64,000 nt of DNA from Anaeropeptidivorans aminofermentans (GTDB lineage Bacteria > Bacillota > Clostridia > Lachnospirales > UBA5962), in the NCBI RefSeq assembly GCF_940670685.1, contig NZ_OW711693.1:1612001-1676000 (forward strand), given 5' to 3'. A program made the translations under genes and the position numbers. Shown here piece after piece: positions 1 through 8,941 of this stretch (position 1 is the stretch's first letter; each line of letters starts with the position of its first letter). The notes under the pieces are model-generated. The model ran no database searches, was not told the origin of the DNA, and saw only the letters and a list, made by a program, of their open reading frames with translations.

Positions 1-46
1 AATCTTACTGTGTTGGAGAATCTAAAAAGAAGGAATTTTATTAAAA

Positions 47-76
47 AACCTGCTGAATTCACAGCTTCAGCAGGTT
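47..76 (-). terminator. Rho-independent terminator, minus strand
   Basis: A 10-bp perfect stem (47-56 with 67-76) has a 10-nt loop and, read on the minus strand, is followed by a run of six T. It would end transcription from the RpiR-type regulator gene, whose stop lies about 140 bases upstream. Confidence 0.7.
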
Positions 77-218
77 AATTACAATTTTTATTATAGGCAG
101 ACTTCATTGCTTATGTTTTATGTCCTAAATGAACGATTGTCACCAAATGAGCTGTTTTCTAAATCCTATAAAAATATAGGTCTGATACGCGTCCTTAAAA
201 AGATTCATCTTACGATAT

Positions 219-1079
219 TTACACCCCTAAATAAAATCCGTCGGATAAAACACGCTCTATTTCTGAGACAATTTCCATAGCCTTATCCCTGTCGCTTTGA
301 ATTACTTCCTCTACAATATAGTTAATAAGGCTCATGGGGGCCACAAAGGAATCTTTGAATGTTACGCTGTTTATCTGGCATTTAAGTATAATGTCTGCAT
401 AAATTTCTATCTGTTTAAAGGAAGGGGAGGTTATAAGTATGTTTTTAACGCCTTTTTCCTTCATGCTGGAGAGCAAGGAAATAGTGGTGCGGGGATACCG
501 GGGAAATAAAAAAGCGATGCATACGTCATCTTTTTCTGCACTTATGATTTCTTCCGGATATAGTGAACCAATAGCTTGAACCAGATGAACATTTTTACGT
601 ATTTGGGAAAGCCTTGACATTAAATAATGGGAAATAGAGAAAGACCCTCGAAGCCCCAAAATATACACATTTTTTGCTTTACTGATCATAGAAACACATT
701 TTTTTAAATCCTCCTCTGAAAGCATAGAGAGGGTTTCCATGATGTTATTCATATCTGTTTCAAAAGTAGATTTGAGCAGGCCGCTTCCTGCTTTATTTTT
801 ATGGGAACGAGAGAGCCTTTCAGGAAGTCCTACCTTTTTTGTAAGATTATTTTGAATATTTTGCTGGAATTCAGAGTAACTGGAAAAGCCCAAAATTTTA
901 GCAACCCGAATAATAGAAGTAGTGCTTACGCCTATTTCAAGAGCCAGGCTATCCAGTGTCTGAAAGGCAATTCTATTTAAATTTGCCAGCAGAAAATCCG
1001 CTACCTTCCTTTGGGTATTTGAAAGGGAAGCATATATTGAATTGATTTTAGCTAGAACATCAACTTCTTTATTTTCCAT
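219..1079 (-). CDS. MurR/RpiR family transcriptional regulator (HTH + SIS domain)
   Basis: The product is about 286 aa. Residues 1-77 form the RpiR-type helix-turn-helix (the AKILGFSSYSEFQ recognition region is clear). Residues about 115-245 form a SIS sugar-isomerase domain that normally binds a phosphorylated sugar or sugar acid. RpiR regulators usually control the neighbouring catabolic operon. Here the gene is divergent from the antiporter/kinase/enolase-like cluster, so it is the likely local regulator, with a phosphorylated acid as a plausible effector (inference). The ATG at 1079 is chosen. A GTG at 1094 is also in frame but sits directly on the AAGGAG ribosome site, so the start is uncertain by five codons. 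Confidence 0.85.
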   Translation of the reverse strand: MENKEVDVLAKINSIYASLSNTQRKVADFLLANLNRIAFQTLDSLALEIGVSTTSIIRVAKILGFSSYSEFQQNIQNNLTKKVGLPERLSRSHKNKAGSGLLKSTFETDMNNIMETLSMLSEEDLKKCVSMISKAKNVYILGLRGSFSISHYLMSRLSQIRKNVHLVQAIGSLYPEEIISAEKDDVCIAFLFPRYPRTTISLLSSMKEKGVKNILITSPSFKQIEIYADIILKCQINSVTFKDSFVAPMSLINYIVEEVIQSDRDKAMEIVSEIERVLSDGFYLGV

Positions 1080-1094
1080 TTTTAATGAGAACAC

Positions 1095-1729
1095 TCCTTA
1101 AAGAAACATTTACTGTAAAGCAGCGAACAAAATACAAGTTTTTTACTAATACTACTATAACATAGTCTTTTAAAAAAAATATAGAAAACTATAAATATTT
1201 GTGTTTTTTAATAAAAATAACAGCGTATGGATATCATTACTCTATGATAAATTTATGCTAAACTCACAAAACCATGTAAATCCAAAATAATTCATTGACA
1301 CAATATAAAAAGTAAAATATACTTTATGTATTATTTAATTTTTTATAAAAGCTTCTGTTTCAATCATAAATCAATAAACATGCCTGAGAAAGTCTACCTA
1401 ATACAGCTATAGTAAATTTCAAATTAAACAGTAATAAAAATCGTATGCTTTGAATGGCTTAAACATAGGGGTTTTATATGTTTAAGCCGTTTATGAAAAA
1501 TAGATTTTTATTACATCCTTCTGTGAAATTTACTATATTATGCAGGGCTTTCCTGTATAAAAATACAGTTGCAAAGGGTTATAGGTTACCTTTATAAACC
1601 TAAATATACAATATGAAGGAGGCAAAAACATTTTACGGTTTTCATTTGCAAATGAGCTTGCAGGATACAAAGCTTATGCAAAACTCTTTTTAATTTTACC
1701 GCAATACTTATAAATTAGGAGGTTTATAA
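1095..1729. other. Divergent intergenic region, regulator / antiporter
   Basis: These 635 bases hold one complete MITE-like repeat (1408-1537, listed separately) and must contain the promoters of both divergent transcripts. A very strong ribosome-site-like GAAGGAGG lies at 1615-1622, more than 100 bases before the real antiporter start. It is followed only by short open stretches, such as one from an ATT at 1630 to a TAA at 1711, with no recognisable product. No other gene or RNA was seen. Confidence 0.6.
1408..1537. repeat. MITE-like repeat family 1, copy A (130 bp)
   Basis: The element has 14-bp perfect terminal inverted repeats (TATAGTAAATTTCA at the left, its complement at 1524-1537) and a 12-bp internal hairpin built on GGCTTAAACATA. 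It is nearly identical in length and sequence to 20773-20902, with diverged copies at 51244 and 38954. The size, terminal repeats and TA-rich ends fit a non-autonomous IS630/mariner-type element. No transposase gene is in the window. Confidence 0.85.
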
Positions 1730-2886
1730 ATGGCAGACAACAATCAAGCAACAAAATTAAAGAAAAGACCGTCATGGATGTTTTCCTTTATTATTCTTGT
1801 ATTGGTAGCATTATACCTTTTTTATACGCCTTCATCACAGAAACCAGCTGGGGCTCTATGGGTACGGTAGGCATTGCCATGATGGCAGTTGGCGCAGGCC
1901 TTGGGGCAAATCCTGCAATGACGGCAGGCGCAATCGTAAGCGGTGCATTTTTAGGAGACGGCTGGACCCCCATATCAGATACTCTTCTTGTTAATACCGC
2001 AGTTACAGAAGTAAAGCCAATGGATTTCTTTAAAAAGTTATCTAAAATTGCTTTGCCTGCATTTGTGCTTACTTGTATTTTCTACATAGCGCTCGGTTTT
2101 ATAGCATCCGGGGCCAAAGGAACAGGGGATTATTCCCAGGTAAATTTAGTAATGGATTCCATGCAGGCGCATTTTAAAATATCTATTATTCCGTTTCTTC
2201 CCTGTATTTTAGTAATCATCATGCTTGCAAAAGGTAAGCCTTCTGTTATAACTCTTCTTCTTGGCAGCTTAACTGCCGGCATCGTAGCTGTTCTTTATCA
2301 AAGAGCATCGGTTCCAGATGTATTAAATGCCTTCTGGGGCGGATATAAATTAACTTCCGGCGTTGCTTTGATAGATTCTCTTTTAAGCCGCGGAGGAATT
2401 ACAAGCATGTTCTCCACTACAGGATTATACATGATTAGTTTCGCCTTAATAGGAATGATGAACCGGGTAGGGATTATCGAAGAAGTTGTGCGCCCTATCC
2501 TTGGAAAAATCAAGGGCCGTATGGGCCTTGCCTTATCTACGATTTCCATGGCATTTATCGGAAACGCCGTAGGCTGCTCCGGAAACTTTTCCTATCTTTT
2601 TACAGGAACGATTATGCTTCCTTCCTACAAGAAGTTTGGATTGAAAAATATGGAGTGCGCAAGAGCCATGGGCTGCTCCGTAACGCCTATGGGTCCGTTA
2701 ATCCCGTGGAATATGAATGCCGTTATAGCCCTTCAGTATTTTGGTGTAAGCTCTCTGCAGTACGGTCCGTTTTTCTTCATAGCATTTATCATGCCAATAC
2801 TTTATATACTGGCTGTAATATTTAAATTTGACATTTCCGAATACTCCCAAGAGGAGCTTAGGGCTATGGAAACCGCAGGAGCATAA
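1730..2886 (+). pseudogene. NhaC-family Na+/H+ antiporter, internally deleted and frameshifted
   Basis: A good AGGAGG site precedes the ATG at 1730. This frame starts like an NhaC protein (MADNNQATKLKKRPSWMFSF, then a membrane helix) but reaches a stop at 1868-1870. The rest is open in another frame from about 1815 to 2886 and contains the typical NhaC region TSWGSMGTVGIA, then GDGWTPISDT and many membrane helices. Joining the two leaves about 385-390 residues against a usual 450-480. About 80-90 residues between helix 1 and TSWG therefore appear lost together with the reading frame. The family exchanges Na+ and H+, and some members move organic acids or amino acids. The position before the kinase and enolase-like genes suggests a transporter for that pathway's substrate. 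As read, it would not make a full protein. Confidence 0.75.
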
Positions 2887-2914
2887 GAAAAATCAGTAGA
2901 AGGGGCGAAATCCA

Positions 2915-4321
2915 TTGAAAATAAAAAACAGACAGGAGATTCTCTCCTGTGGGGATATAAAATCCAAAGAAATACTTTTGGATATTACAGAACAGACATT
3001 AGAGAAATTAGACGGCTATAAAAGAATAAAAATGATTATGCGCTTAGAAGGCGATATCCTCCACGTAGGCAACTGCTCATGGGATTTATCCAAAAAGAAA
3101 AATGTTTATTTAGTCGGCGCAGGTAAGGCCTGTAATGCAATGGCTATGGCGGTAGATGAAATTCTCGGAGATAAATTAACCGCAGGATACGCCATTGTAA
3201 AGATAAAGGAAGATAACGATGTATTCAGAAAAACTAAAATTTTTGTCGGCGGTCATCCCCTTCCTAACGAAGAAGGCTTAAAAGCCTGCAAAGAAATCTT
3301 ATCGATTGTGGATAATGCATCGGCTGATGATTTATTTATAGGCGTTATTTCCGGCGGAAGCTCTGCTTTAATGGGTTGCCCTGTAGAAGGCATTACGCTT
3401 GAAGATGAAATTGCCACTACCGACGTAATTTTAAAATCCGGTGCAGGCATATTAGAACTGAATGCTGTTCGCAGGCATATCTCTCAAATGAACGGCGGAA
3501 TGCTTGCAAAAAGGATTCAGGCGCGAGGAGCCGAGCTGATAGGCATTGCCATTAATGACGCCATAGGCTTTGCACAGACAAAAGATATTTCCATTCCCTT
3601 TGAAAATTATTCGGGAACCCCTATCGGCCCTGATTTTACAACATTAGAAGAGGCCAGAAGGGTTATCAAAGACTATGATTTGGCTCATCGCCTTCCCCGC
3701 AGCGTAGTAGATTATTTAATGAACTGTTCAGAAGAAGGGGAAACACCGAAAAGCTTTCCTGAAAATAAATATTTTGTGCTTAACACTCTGCCAGATTCCT
3801 GTGTTTACGCAAAGGAATTTGCCGAAGAAATGGGCCTTAACGCGATGATTTTAACTTCATATCTTGAGGGAGAAAGCAAGGAAGCAGGTACGTTTTTTGC
3901 TTCTCTTGCCCGTGAAATTCAAGCATACCACAGACCCATAAAACCACCCTGTGTTGTTATATGCTCCGGTGAGACAACAACTCAAATTTTAGATAACAGT
4001 AAGATAAAGGGCCACGGCGGGCCTTCCCAGGAGCTTGTTTCAAGCTTTGCAATTACTGCTGCAAAGGCCAAGGGCATTGCCATGCTCTCTATTGACAGCG
4101 AAGGAACAGACGGTTCCACATCGGCGGCAGGGGGCATTACGGATTCTCAGACTTATCCTTCTTCTGTTGAAAAGAATATAAGCCTTTATGAAGCATTGAG
4201 AGGCCATGCTACAAATGAGGCTTTGGAACAATTAAAAGGCCTTGTTATAACAGGAAATACAGGGACTAATCTTTGCGATTTTAACATTATGTATGTGCCT
4301 GAATTGGATAACAATAATTAA
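2915..4321 (+). CDS. Glycerate 2-kinase, MOFRL family
   Basis: The product has 468 aa and starts with TTG behind AGAAGGGG. It shows the glycerate-2-kinase type II fold: GAGKA at 68-72, ISGGSSAL at about 145-152, NAVRRHIS at 183-190, and a C-terminal MOFRL domain with GTDGSTSAAGG. Family members phosphorylate D-glycerate, or related hydroxy acids, with ATP to 2-phosphoglycerate in the cytoplasm. The gene lies 28 bases after the antiporter stop and before two enolase-like genes. This is suggestive because 2-phosphoglycerate is the enolase substrate, although those proteins are not canonical enolases. The true substrate could be another sugar acid. Confidence 0.85.
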   Translation: MKIKNRQEILSCGDIKSKEILLDITEQTLEKLDGYKRIKMIMRLEGDILHVGNCSWDLSKKKNVYLVGAGKACNAMAMAVDEILGDKLTAGYAIVKIKEDNDVFRKTKIFVGGHPLPNEEGLKACKEILSIVDNASADDLFIGVISGGSSALMGCPVEGITLEDEIATTDVILKSGAGILELNAVRRHISQMNGGMLAKRIQARGAELIGIAINDAIGFAQTKDISIPFENYSGTPIGPDFTTLEEARRVIKDYDLAHRLPRSVVDYLMNCSEEGETPKSFPENKYFVLNTLPDSCVYAKEFAEEMGLNAMILTSYLEGESKEAGTFFASLAREIQAYHRPIKPPCVVICSGETTTQILDNSKIKGHGGPSQELVSSFAITAAKAKGIAMLSIDSEGTDGSTSAAGGITDSQTYPSSVEKNISLYEALRGHATNEALEQLKGLVITGNTGTNLCDFNIMYVPELDNNN

Positions 4322-4421
4322 TGTGTACGCAGTAAACCGAAAAAGATGTAAGTGATGCTTGCAAATCTTTTTTAAGCGAGGATTTAACTAAAGCACGAGT
4401 TCTCTTTTAAAAAGATAATTT

Positions 4422-4456
4422 ATGAAGCCCGGCAGAATGGACTTCCGGGGCTTCAT
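4422..4456 (+). terminator. Hairpin between kinase and enolase-like genes
   Basis: An 11-12 bp stem (ATGAAGCCCGG with CCGGGGCTTCAT, one bulge) ends 31 bases before the first enolase-like ATG. Only ATTTTAA follows, so it may be a weak or partial terminator, or an RNA-processing hairpin inside the operon. Confidence 0.45.
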
Positions 4457-4487
4457 ATTTTAATAATAATAAATCGGAGGCGTATTT

Positions 4488-5777
4488 ATGCTTAGTACGG
4501 AAATCAGAGACGTTCATGCCCGTCAAATTCTTGACTGCAAAGCCCGCCCTGTATTGGAGATTGTCATAACAACGGAAGGCGGAAAAAAGGGGATAGGCTG
4601 TGCACCGACGGGCACTTCTGTAGGGATGCATGAAGCTTACGTTTTACGCGATGGAAATCCCCAAAAATACGATGGATTAAGCGTTGAGGCTGTGGCGGAA
4701 AATATAAACACAAATATTGCCGCTTTACTTCGGGGCATGAATGTTTTAAACCAGAATACCATAGATGAATATATTATTAAGCTGGACGGAACCCCAAACA
4801 AATCTAAACTCGGGGGAAATGTGATTTACAGTATTTCCATCGGAGCGGCAAAAGCAGCGGCAGCAACTTTAGGCATGGACCTTTGCGAATATCTTTCCCC
4901 TAAGGAGCTTAAGACCTTGCCTGTACCTACATATAATTTAATTAACGGCGGGGCATATCCTGAATTTTCTTTGGCCTTTCAGGAATTTTCCCTTGTTCCC
5001 TATGGGGCCTGCGGTATGGCGGAAGCTGTTGAAATAGGGGTTAAAACCTTTAACTGCCTTGGAAAAGTGATTTCAAAATATAAAAAGGGTGCGCCTGCTT
5101 CCATGGGGAATTATTTCGGCTGGGCACCTGTAAATGATGACCCAAGAACCGCAATGGAGCTTATTGCGGAAGCAGTAGCTTTATGCGGGTATGAAAATAA
5201 AGTGGCCTATGCCCTTGACTGTGCATCAAGCGAAATGTACGACGCCGAAACAAAAACCTATCTGCTGAAAAATAAAAGGGTAGAAAAAGAAGCCGTCATT
5301 GAAGAGGTACGCTTGCTGTGCGAACAGTACAATATCCTCTATGTAGAAGATATATTGGAAGAAAACGATTGGGATGGATTTAAAGAAGCTGTCCGTATTC
5401 TTGATAAAACAGTAATCATCGGAGACGATTTTACCGTAACCAATACAGAGCGAATTGAAAAGGCATATAAAAATAATTGCGCCGGCGGTTTTGTATTTAA
5501 GCCCAATCAAATAGGCACCATAAGTGAAAGCATAAAGGCCTATTCATTTGCAAAGGAGCGTAATATGCTGATTGTTCCTTCCGGCAGAGCAGGGGGAATC
5601 ATTGATGATGTTGTAATGGATATGGCTGTAGCATTGGAAGCCCCGGCCGTAAAAAACGGTGCTCCTCGTTCCGGCGAGCGGATTAATCAAATAAATTATC
5701 TTCTCAGAGCAGCAGACAATAACCCTGATGCAAAGCTTTACGACCTTTCTCATTTGGCTGCAAAAGGAAAGAATTAA
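4488..5777 (+). CDS. Enolase-like protein 1, lacking canonical catalytic residues
   Basis: The product has 429 aa and spans the whole enolase fold. By alignment to yeast enolase from memory, these are kept: the mobile loop (GTSVGMHEA), Glu168 (E166, QEF), the metal ligands (D244 in ALDCASSE, E287 in VEDILEEND, D313 in GDDFTVTN), Lys345 (K338 in KPNQIGT), Lys396 (K389) and Arg374 (R367). Lost are His159 (Y157), the acid Glu211 of GDEGG (here G-N-Y-F-G, Y209), His373 (G366) and Ser375 (A368). It should bind Mg and may form an enolate intermediate, but the leaving-group chemistry and phosphate site must differ. It is probably not the glycolytic enolase. A GGAGG site precedes the ATG. A paralog follows 230 bases downstream. 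Confidence 0.8.
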   Translation: MLSTEIRDVHARQILDCKARPVLEIVITTEGGKKGIGCAPTGTSVGMHEAYVLRDGNPQKYDGLSVEAVAENINTNIAALLRGMNVLNQNTIDEYIIKLDGTPNKSKLGGNVIYSISIGAAKAAAATLGMDLCEYLSPKELKTLPVPTYNLINGGAYPEFSLAFQEFSLVPYGACGMAEAVEIGVKTFNCLGKVISKYKKGAPASMGNYFGWAPVNDDPRTAMELIAEAVALCGYENKVAYALDCASSEMYDAETKTYLLKNKRVEKEAVIEEVRLLCEQYNILYVEDILEENDWDGFKEAVRILDKTVIIGDDFTVTNTERIEKAYKNNCAGGFVFKPNQIGTISESIKAYSFAKERNMLIVPSGRAGGIIDDVVMDMAVALEAPAVKNGAPRSGERINQINYLLRAADNNPDAKLYDLSHLAAKGKN

Positions 5778-6007
5778 ACCCTCTATAGGAGGTTTTTAAG
5801 GCAATACCTGATGAAATTAAATTGGGCTGAAGAGCGCCTCCTCTTCAGGGAGAAGTTTTTCCTTTAAGGTAAGCCTTAATCTAAATCACAATAGAATATT
5901 TAGGCTCATTAACAATTATACAGACTTAAATTTCAAAAGAAAGAAGTATTACTTAAAATGCTTTATACAATATAGCAGATGAATCGACATTAAGGAGATA
6001 TGTAATA

Positions 6008-7288
6008 ATGAAAAGCACTTCAATACGCACGGTATACGCGCGACAAATTATGGACTGTAACTGCCGCCCTATGGTGGAAGTTGATATTGTTACGGAAGGC
6101 GGCGTTATGGGAAGGGCCTCAGCATCTACAGGCTCATCTGTCGGCTCATATGAGTCCTATGTTTTAAGAGACAATGACTTTGAAAGATTTGCAGGCTTAA
6201 GCGTTTTTAAGGCTGTAGAAAATGTAAATAAGATTATTGCACCTGCGCTTAAAGGGGTAGATATACTGAATCAAAAAGAAATTGACGCAATTATGATTGA
6301 ACTTGACGGTACCCCGCAGAAAAATAAATTGGGAGGCAACACCATCGGAAGCGTGTCCTTTGCCGCTTTAAGAACAGCCGCCAAAACTATGAATACAGAA
6401 GTATATCACTACCTTTCCGAAGGGAAGCTTAAATCCCTCCCAATTCCTACCTTTAATAGCATTAACGGGGGCAAATATCATGGCTTTAGAATGGCCTTTC
6501 AAGAATTTACATTTATCCCTTATAAGGCTGAGAATATGGAAGAAGCCGTTGAAATTGCTTTTTCTGTTTTTAAGCATATCGAAACAGTCATAGAACGCTT
6601 CCAAAAGGGTGAACCGGCTAAAGTAGGCCATTATTATGGTTGGATGCCGCCTAATGACAATCCTGAAACTGCAATGGAAGTTTTACATACCGCAGTTGTT
6701 GAATGCGGGTACGAAAACAAGGTCGCTTACGCTTTAGACTGCGCTGCCAGTGAAATATACGACAAAAATACAAAACTCTATGAACTTAAGGGGAAAATGG
6801 TGGATGCAGATGAAATAATAGCGCTGGTAAAAAGGCTCAGCGAAAAATATAACTTATTATATGTAGAAGATATTTTGGACGAAAATGACTGGGACGGATA
6901 TAAAAGAGCGGTAAAAGCCCTCAATCGTACCATAGTTATCGGTGATGATTTTACAGTGACAAATGCAGAAAGACTTAAAAAAGCCTATCAGGAAAAGGCC
7001 GCCGAAGGCTTTATATTAAAGCCGAATCAGGCCGGAACCATCACTGAAAGCTTAGAAGCGGTAAAATACGCAAATGAAAAGGGCTTATTGGTTGTTCCTT
7101 CCCAGAGGGCAGGGGGAGCCGTTGATGATATTGTTCCGGATTTAGCTATAGCGATTAATGCCCCTGCAATAAAAAACAGTGCCCCTAGAACAGGCGAGAG
7201 AATTTACGCTTTAAATTGCCTCTATAGAGCCGCTGAAATGGAACCAAATTTGGACCTTTATGATTTTACACCATTTATAAGGTTTTAG
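6008..7288 (+). CDS. Enolase-like protein 2, lacking canonical catalytic residues
   Basis: The product has 426 aa and aligns with the preceding enolase-like protein without gaps through residue 400. It shows the same replacements: Y157 for His159, H208-Y209-Y210 in place of the DEG of GDEGG, and Q366 for His373. It keeps the same core: E166, D244, E287, D313, K338, R367 and K389. Both paralogs share a GW-A/M-P-x-ND segment after the altered loop, so this is a defined subgroup and not random decay. Enolases are dimers or octamers, so the two could form a heteromer (inference). An AAGGAG site precedes the ATG. The stop codon is the first base pair of a 27-bp terminator stem. Confidence 0.8.
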   Translation: MKSTSIRTVYARQIMDCNCRPMVEVDIVTEGGVMGRASASTGSSVGSYESYVLRDNDFERFAGLSVFKAVENVNKIIAPALKGVDILNQKEIDAIMIELDGTPQKNKLGGNTIGSVSFAALRTAAKTMNTEVYHYLSEGKLKSLPIPTFNSINGGKYHGFRMAFQEFTFIPYKAENMEEAVEIAFSVFKHIETVIERFQKGEPAKVGHYYGWMPPNDNPETAMEVLHTAVVECGYENKVAYALDCAASEIYDKNTKLYELKGKMVDADEIIALVKRLSEKYNLLYVEDILDENDWDGYKRAVKALNRTIVIGDDFTVTNAERLKKAYQEKAAEGFILKPNQAGTITESLEAVKYANEKGLLVVPSQRAGGAVDDIVPDLAIAINAPAIKNSAPRTGERIYALNCLYRAAEMEPNLDLYDFTPFIRF

Positions 7289-7345
7289 GATTAAAAGCAA
7301 TAAAAAACTACCTGTTTACAGGTAGTTTTTTATTGCTTTTAATCC
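7288..7345. terminator. Bidirectional terminator with 27-bp perfect stem
   Basis: The left arm 7288-7314 and right arm 7319-7345 are perfectly complementary around a TTTA loop. Each arm contains an A or T run, so the hairpin works on both strands. The outermost pair is the last base of the TAG stop of the plus-strand enolase-like gene and of the TAG stop of the minus-strand arginase-family gene. Confidence 0.95.
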
Positions 7346-8215
7346 TAATCATTGAAAATAGAAATACCTGAAAGCACATTTCTTAAATTTATAGCGTCCC
7401 AAGGCATATGTTCCGCAATCCCCAGCCCTACAATTTCAGTTTTTTCCGATATATCATTTAAAATTCTTCCAATTTCATTTAATGTCATTCTGCCAACAGC
7501 GGCAGGAAAACAACCTAAATCCATATAAGGCATTGCGGTTAAAATTGCTCTGAAATCAGTGGGAGATAATACGTCTAAATCCCAATGGACCGCTAAATAT
7601 TCAATGCTGTTTTCTTCTATCCAATTGAGTATGGGTTGGCTGCTTTCTGCAAGCTCTTCCGGCGATGCAATTTTTAAATTCAGTTTCTTGCAAGTTTTAT
7701 CCATTTTCCTTAAATCTTCTTCAATTAATCCTGCAAACATTACTTCATTGGGCTTAAATGGATGTTTTACTTTTGTGATATTGGAACAGGGATTTTGCCC
7801 AAGCAAATTGGCCAGTACCATTTCATGAAGATGGGAAGAATCTTTTGGGCCCGCAACATCGGGGTGAGCGTCAAGCCATAATATACCCAGTTTGTCTGTA
7901 TACTTGGATTTAAGATAATCAAAGGGAACCTGAGTTATAGAGCAGTCTCCCCCAAATATGATTACCTTATCCGGCTGCCTGTCATTTAAAATTCTCTCTG
8001 CTTCTGCCATTTGCACAATTAAACTATCTCCGGCGTCAATACCGTCAGTTGATGATAAATCCGCATTAAAATTTCTATCAACCTTAATTTCAACGGTTTC
8101 ATCTTTTGTGCTGGGGGTGCGATATAAGCCAGAAGCTCTGAGCCGAATACATAATTAGGATTGATACCGCCCTGCCATTGGGGAAATACCATTCTAAGTG
8201 TTTTTTCTTTTCCAT
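7345..8215 (-). pseudogene. Arginase/agmatinase-family gene with two 5' frameshifts
   Basis: The long open part covers 7345 to about 8110 and shows arginase-family metal motifs: GGDCS (His of GGDHS replaced by Cys), DAHPD and WDLDVLSP. A good AAGGAG site and ATG lie at 8215, but reading the whole gene needs two one-base corrections. The first is near the T6 run at 8201-8206, to read K-T-L-R-M-V-F-P-Q-W-Q-G-G. The second is at the G5 run 8113-8117, to join YIAPP to STKDETVEIKV. Corrected length is about 290 aa, normal for ureohydrolases that split arginine, agmatine or similar guanidino compounds. The Cys for His change occurs in some uncharacterised members, so the substrate is unclear. Shifts at homopolymers could be decay, phase variation or sequencing error. 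Confidence 0.75.
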
Positions 8216-8288
8216 ATGAAATCTCCTTTCAGATTGGAATTGATTAACCTATAGCAATTTTCTTAAATAAAGCAAATATCAAGTAATT

Positions 8289-8380
8289 GGCTATTTCTGC
8301 GGTTTTCTCTTCGGAAATTTTGCTTCGCAAAATTCCGCCTTCGCCTGTTCGGACCTCTTTCCGATTCTACTTGAATTCAC
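8289..8380 (-). repeat. Palindromic repeat family 4, copy 1
   Basis: Read on the minus strand, this 92-bp segment begins GTGAATTCAAGTAGAATCGG and contains a hairpin around GGAATTTTGCGAAGCAAAATT. It closely matches 40640-40737 on the plus strand. It is non-coding and lies in the gap between the arginase-family gene and the acetyltransferase. The rest of the gap (8381-8800) shows nothing recognisable. Confidence 0.75.
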
Positions 8381-8802
8381 ATTTCCAGCTAAAACATTTA
8401 TTAGTTTTTTGGTTTTTGGATATTGATTAGAATCTGGATAATTTCACATTTCCTGCTATTAAAAATTATACTATATTTTTTGCGATGCTTCTATGTCCGT
8501 ATTATAGGCTTTATACAAGGAGAAGCATGGAGAATAGGTTTTTTAGAACACTTGAAAATAATCCTGTGCTGTTCTCTAATATCTTAAGCTAATGGCTTTT
8601 TATATATTTTCATAACAAAATACATTATAATATTATTAAAATAATGTATAGAAACAGAAGTTTTATAATTTATAAGATTGATAAAAACATATTACAGAAG
8701 TACTGCTTTTTTGACATATGAAATAGCTATAAATCAAATAAAAAATGAAAAAGTAAATAGGGGTATTATTCAAAGAAGATACCCATTGCTTCTGGGTTTT
8801 GA

Positions 8803-8925
8803 AAAAGTCCGCCGCTTTTAATTGAAACATATGATTTTGAAACACCTACGGCTGTTTATCGCTTTGCAGGAGGCGAGAGTTTTATATCTTCATTGGTTAA
8901 GACAATTTATAGCCGTGAATTATAG
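8803..8925 (+). pseudogene. Possible C-terminal gene remnant
   Basis: An open stretch of 40 codons follows a TGA at 8800 and ends with TAG at 8925, just before the ribosome site of the acetyltransferase gene. It reads like protein (FETPTAVYRFAGGESFISS) but has no start or ribosome site. I do not recognise the family. It may be the tail of a gene erased by deletion. Confidence 0.35.
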
Positions 8926-8941
8926 AAAAAGGAGTGAGAGT

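Noticed and set aside
4488-7288. Annotating the two enolase-like genes as glycolytic enolase
   Set aside because: Both lack the acid Glu211, His159 and His373 equivalents, so only the superfamily name is supported.
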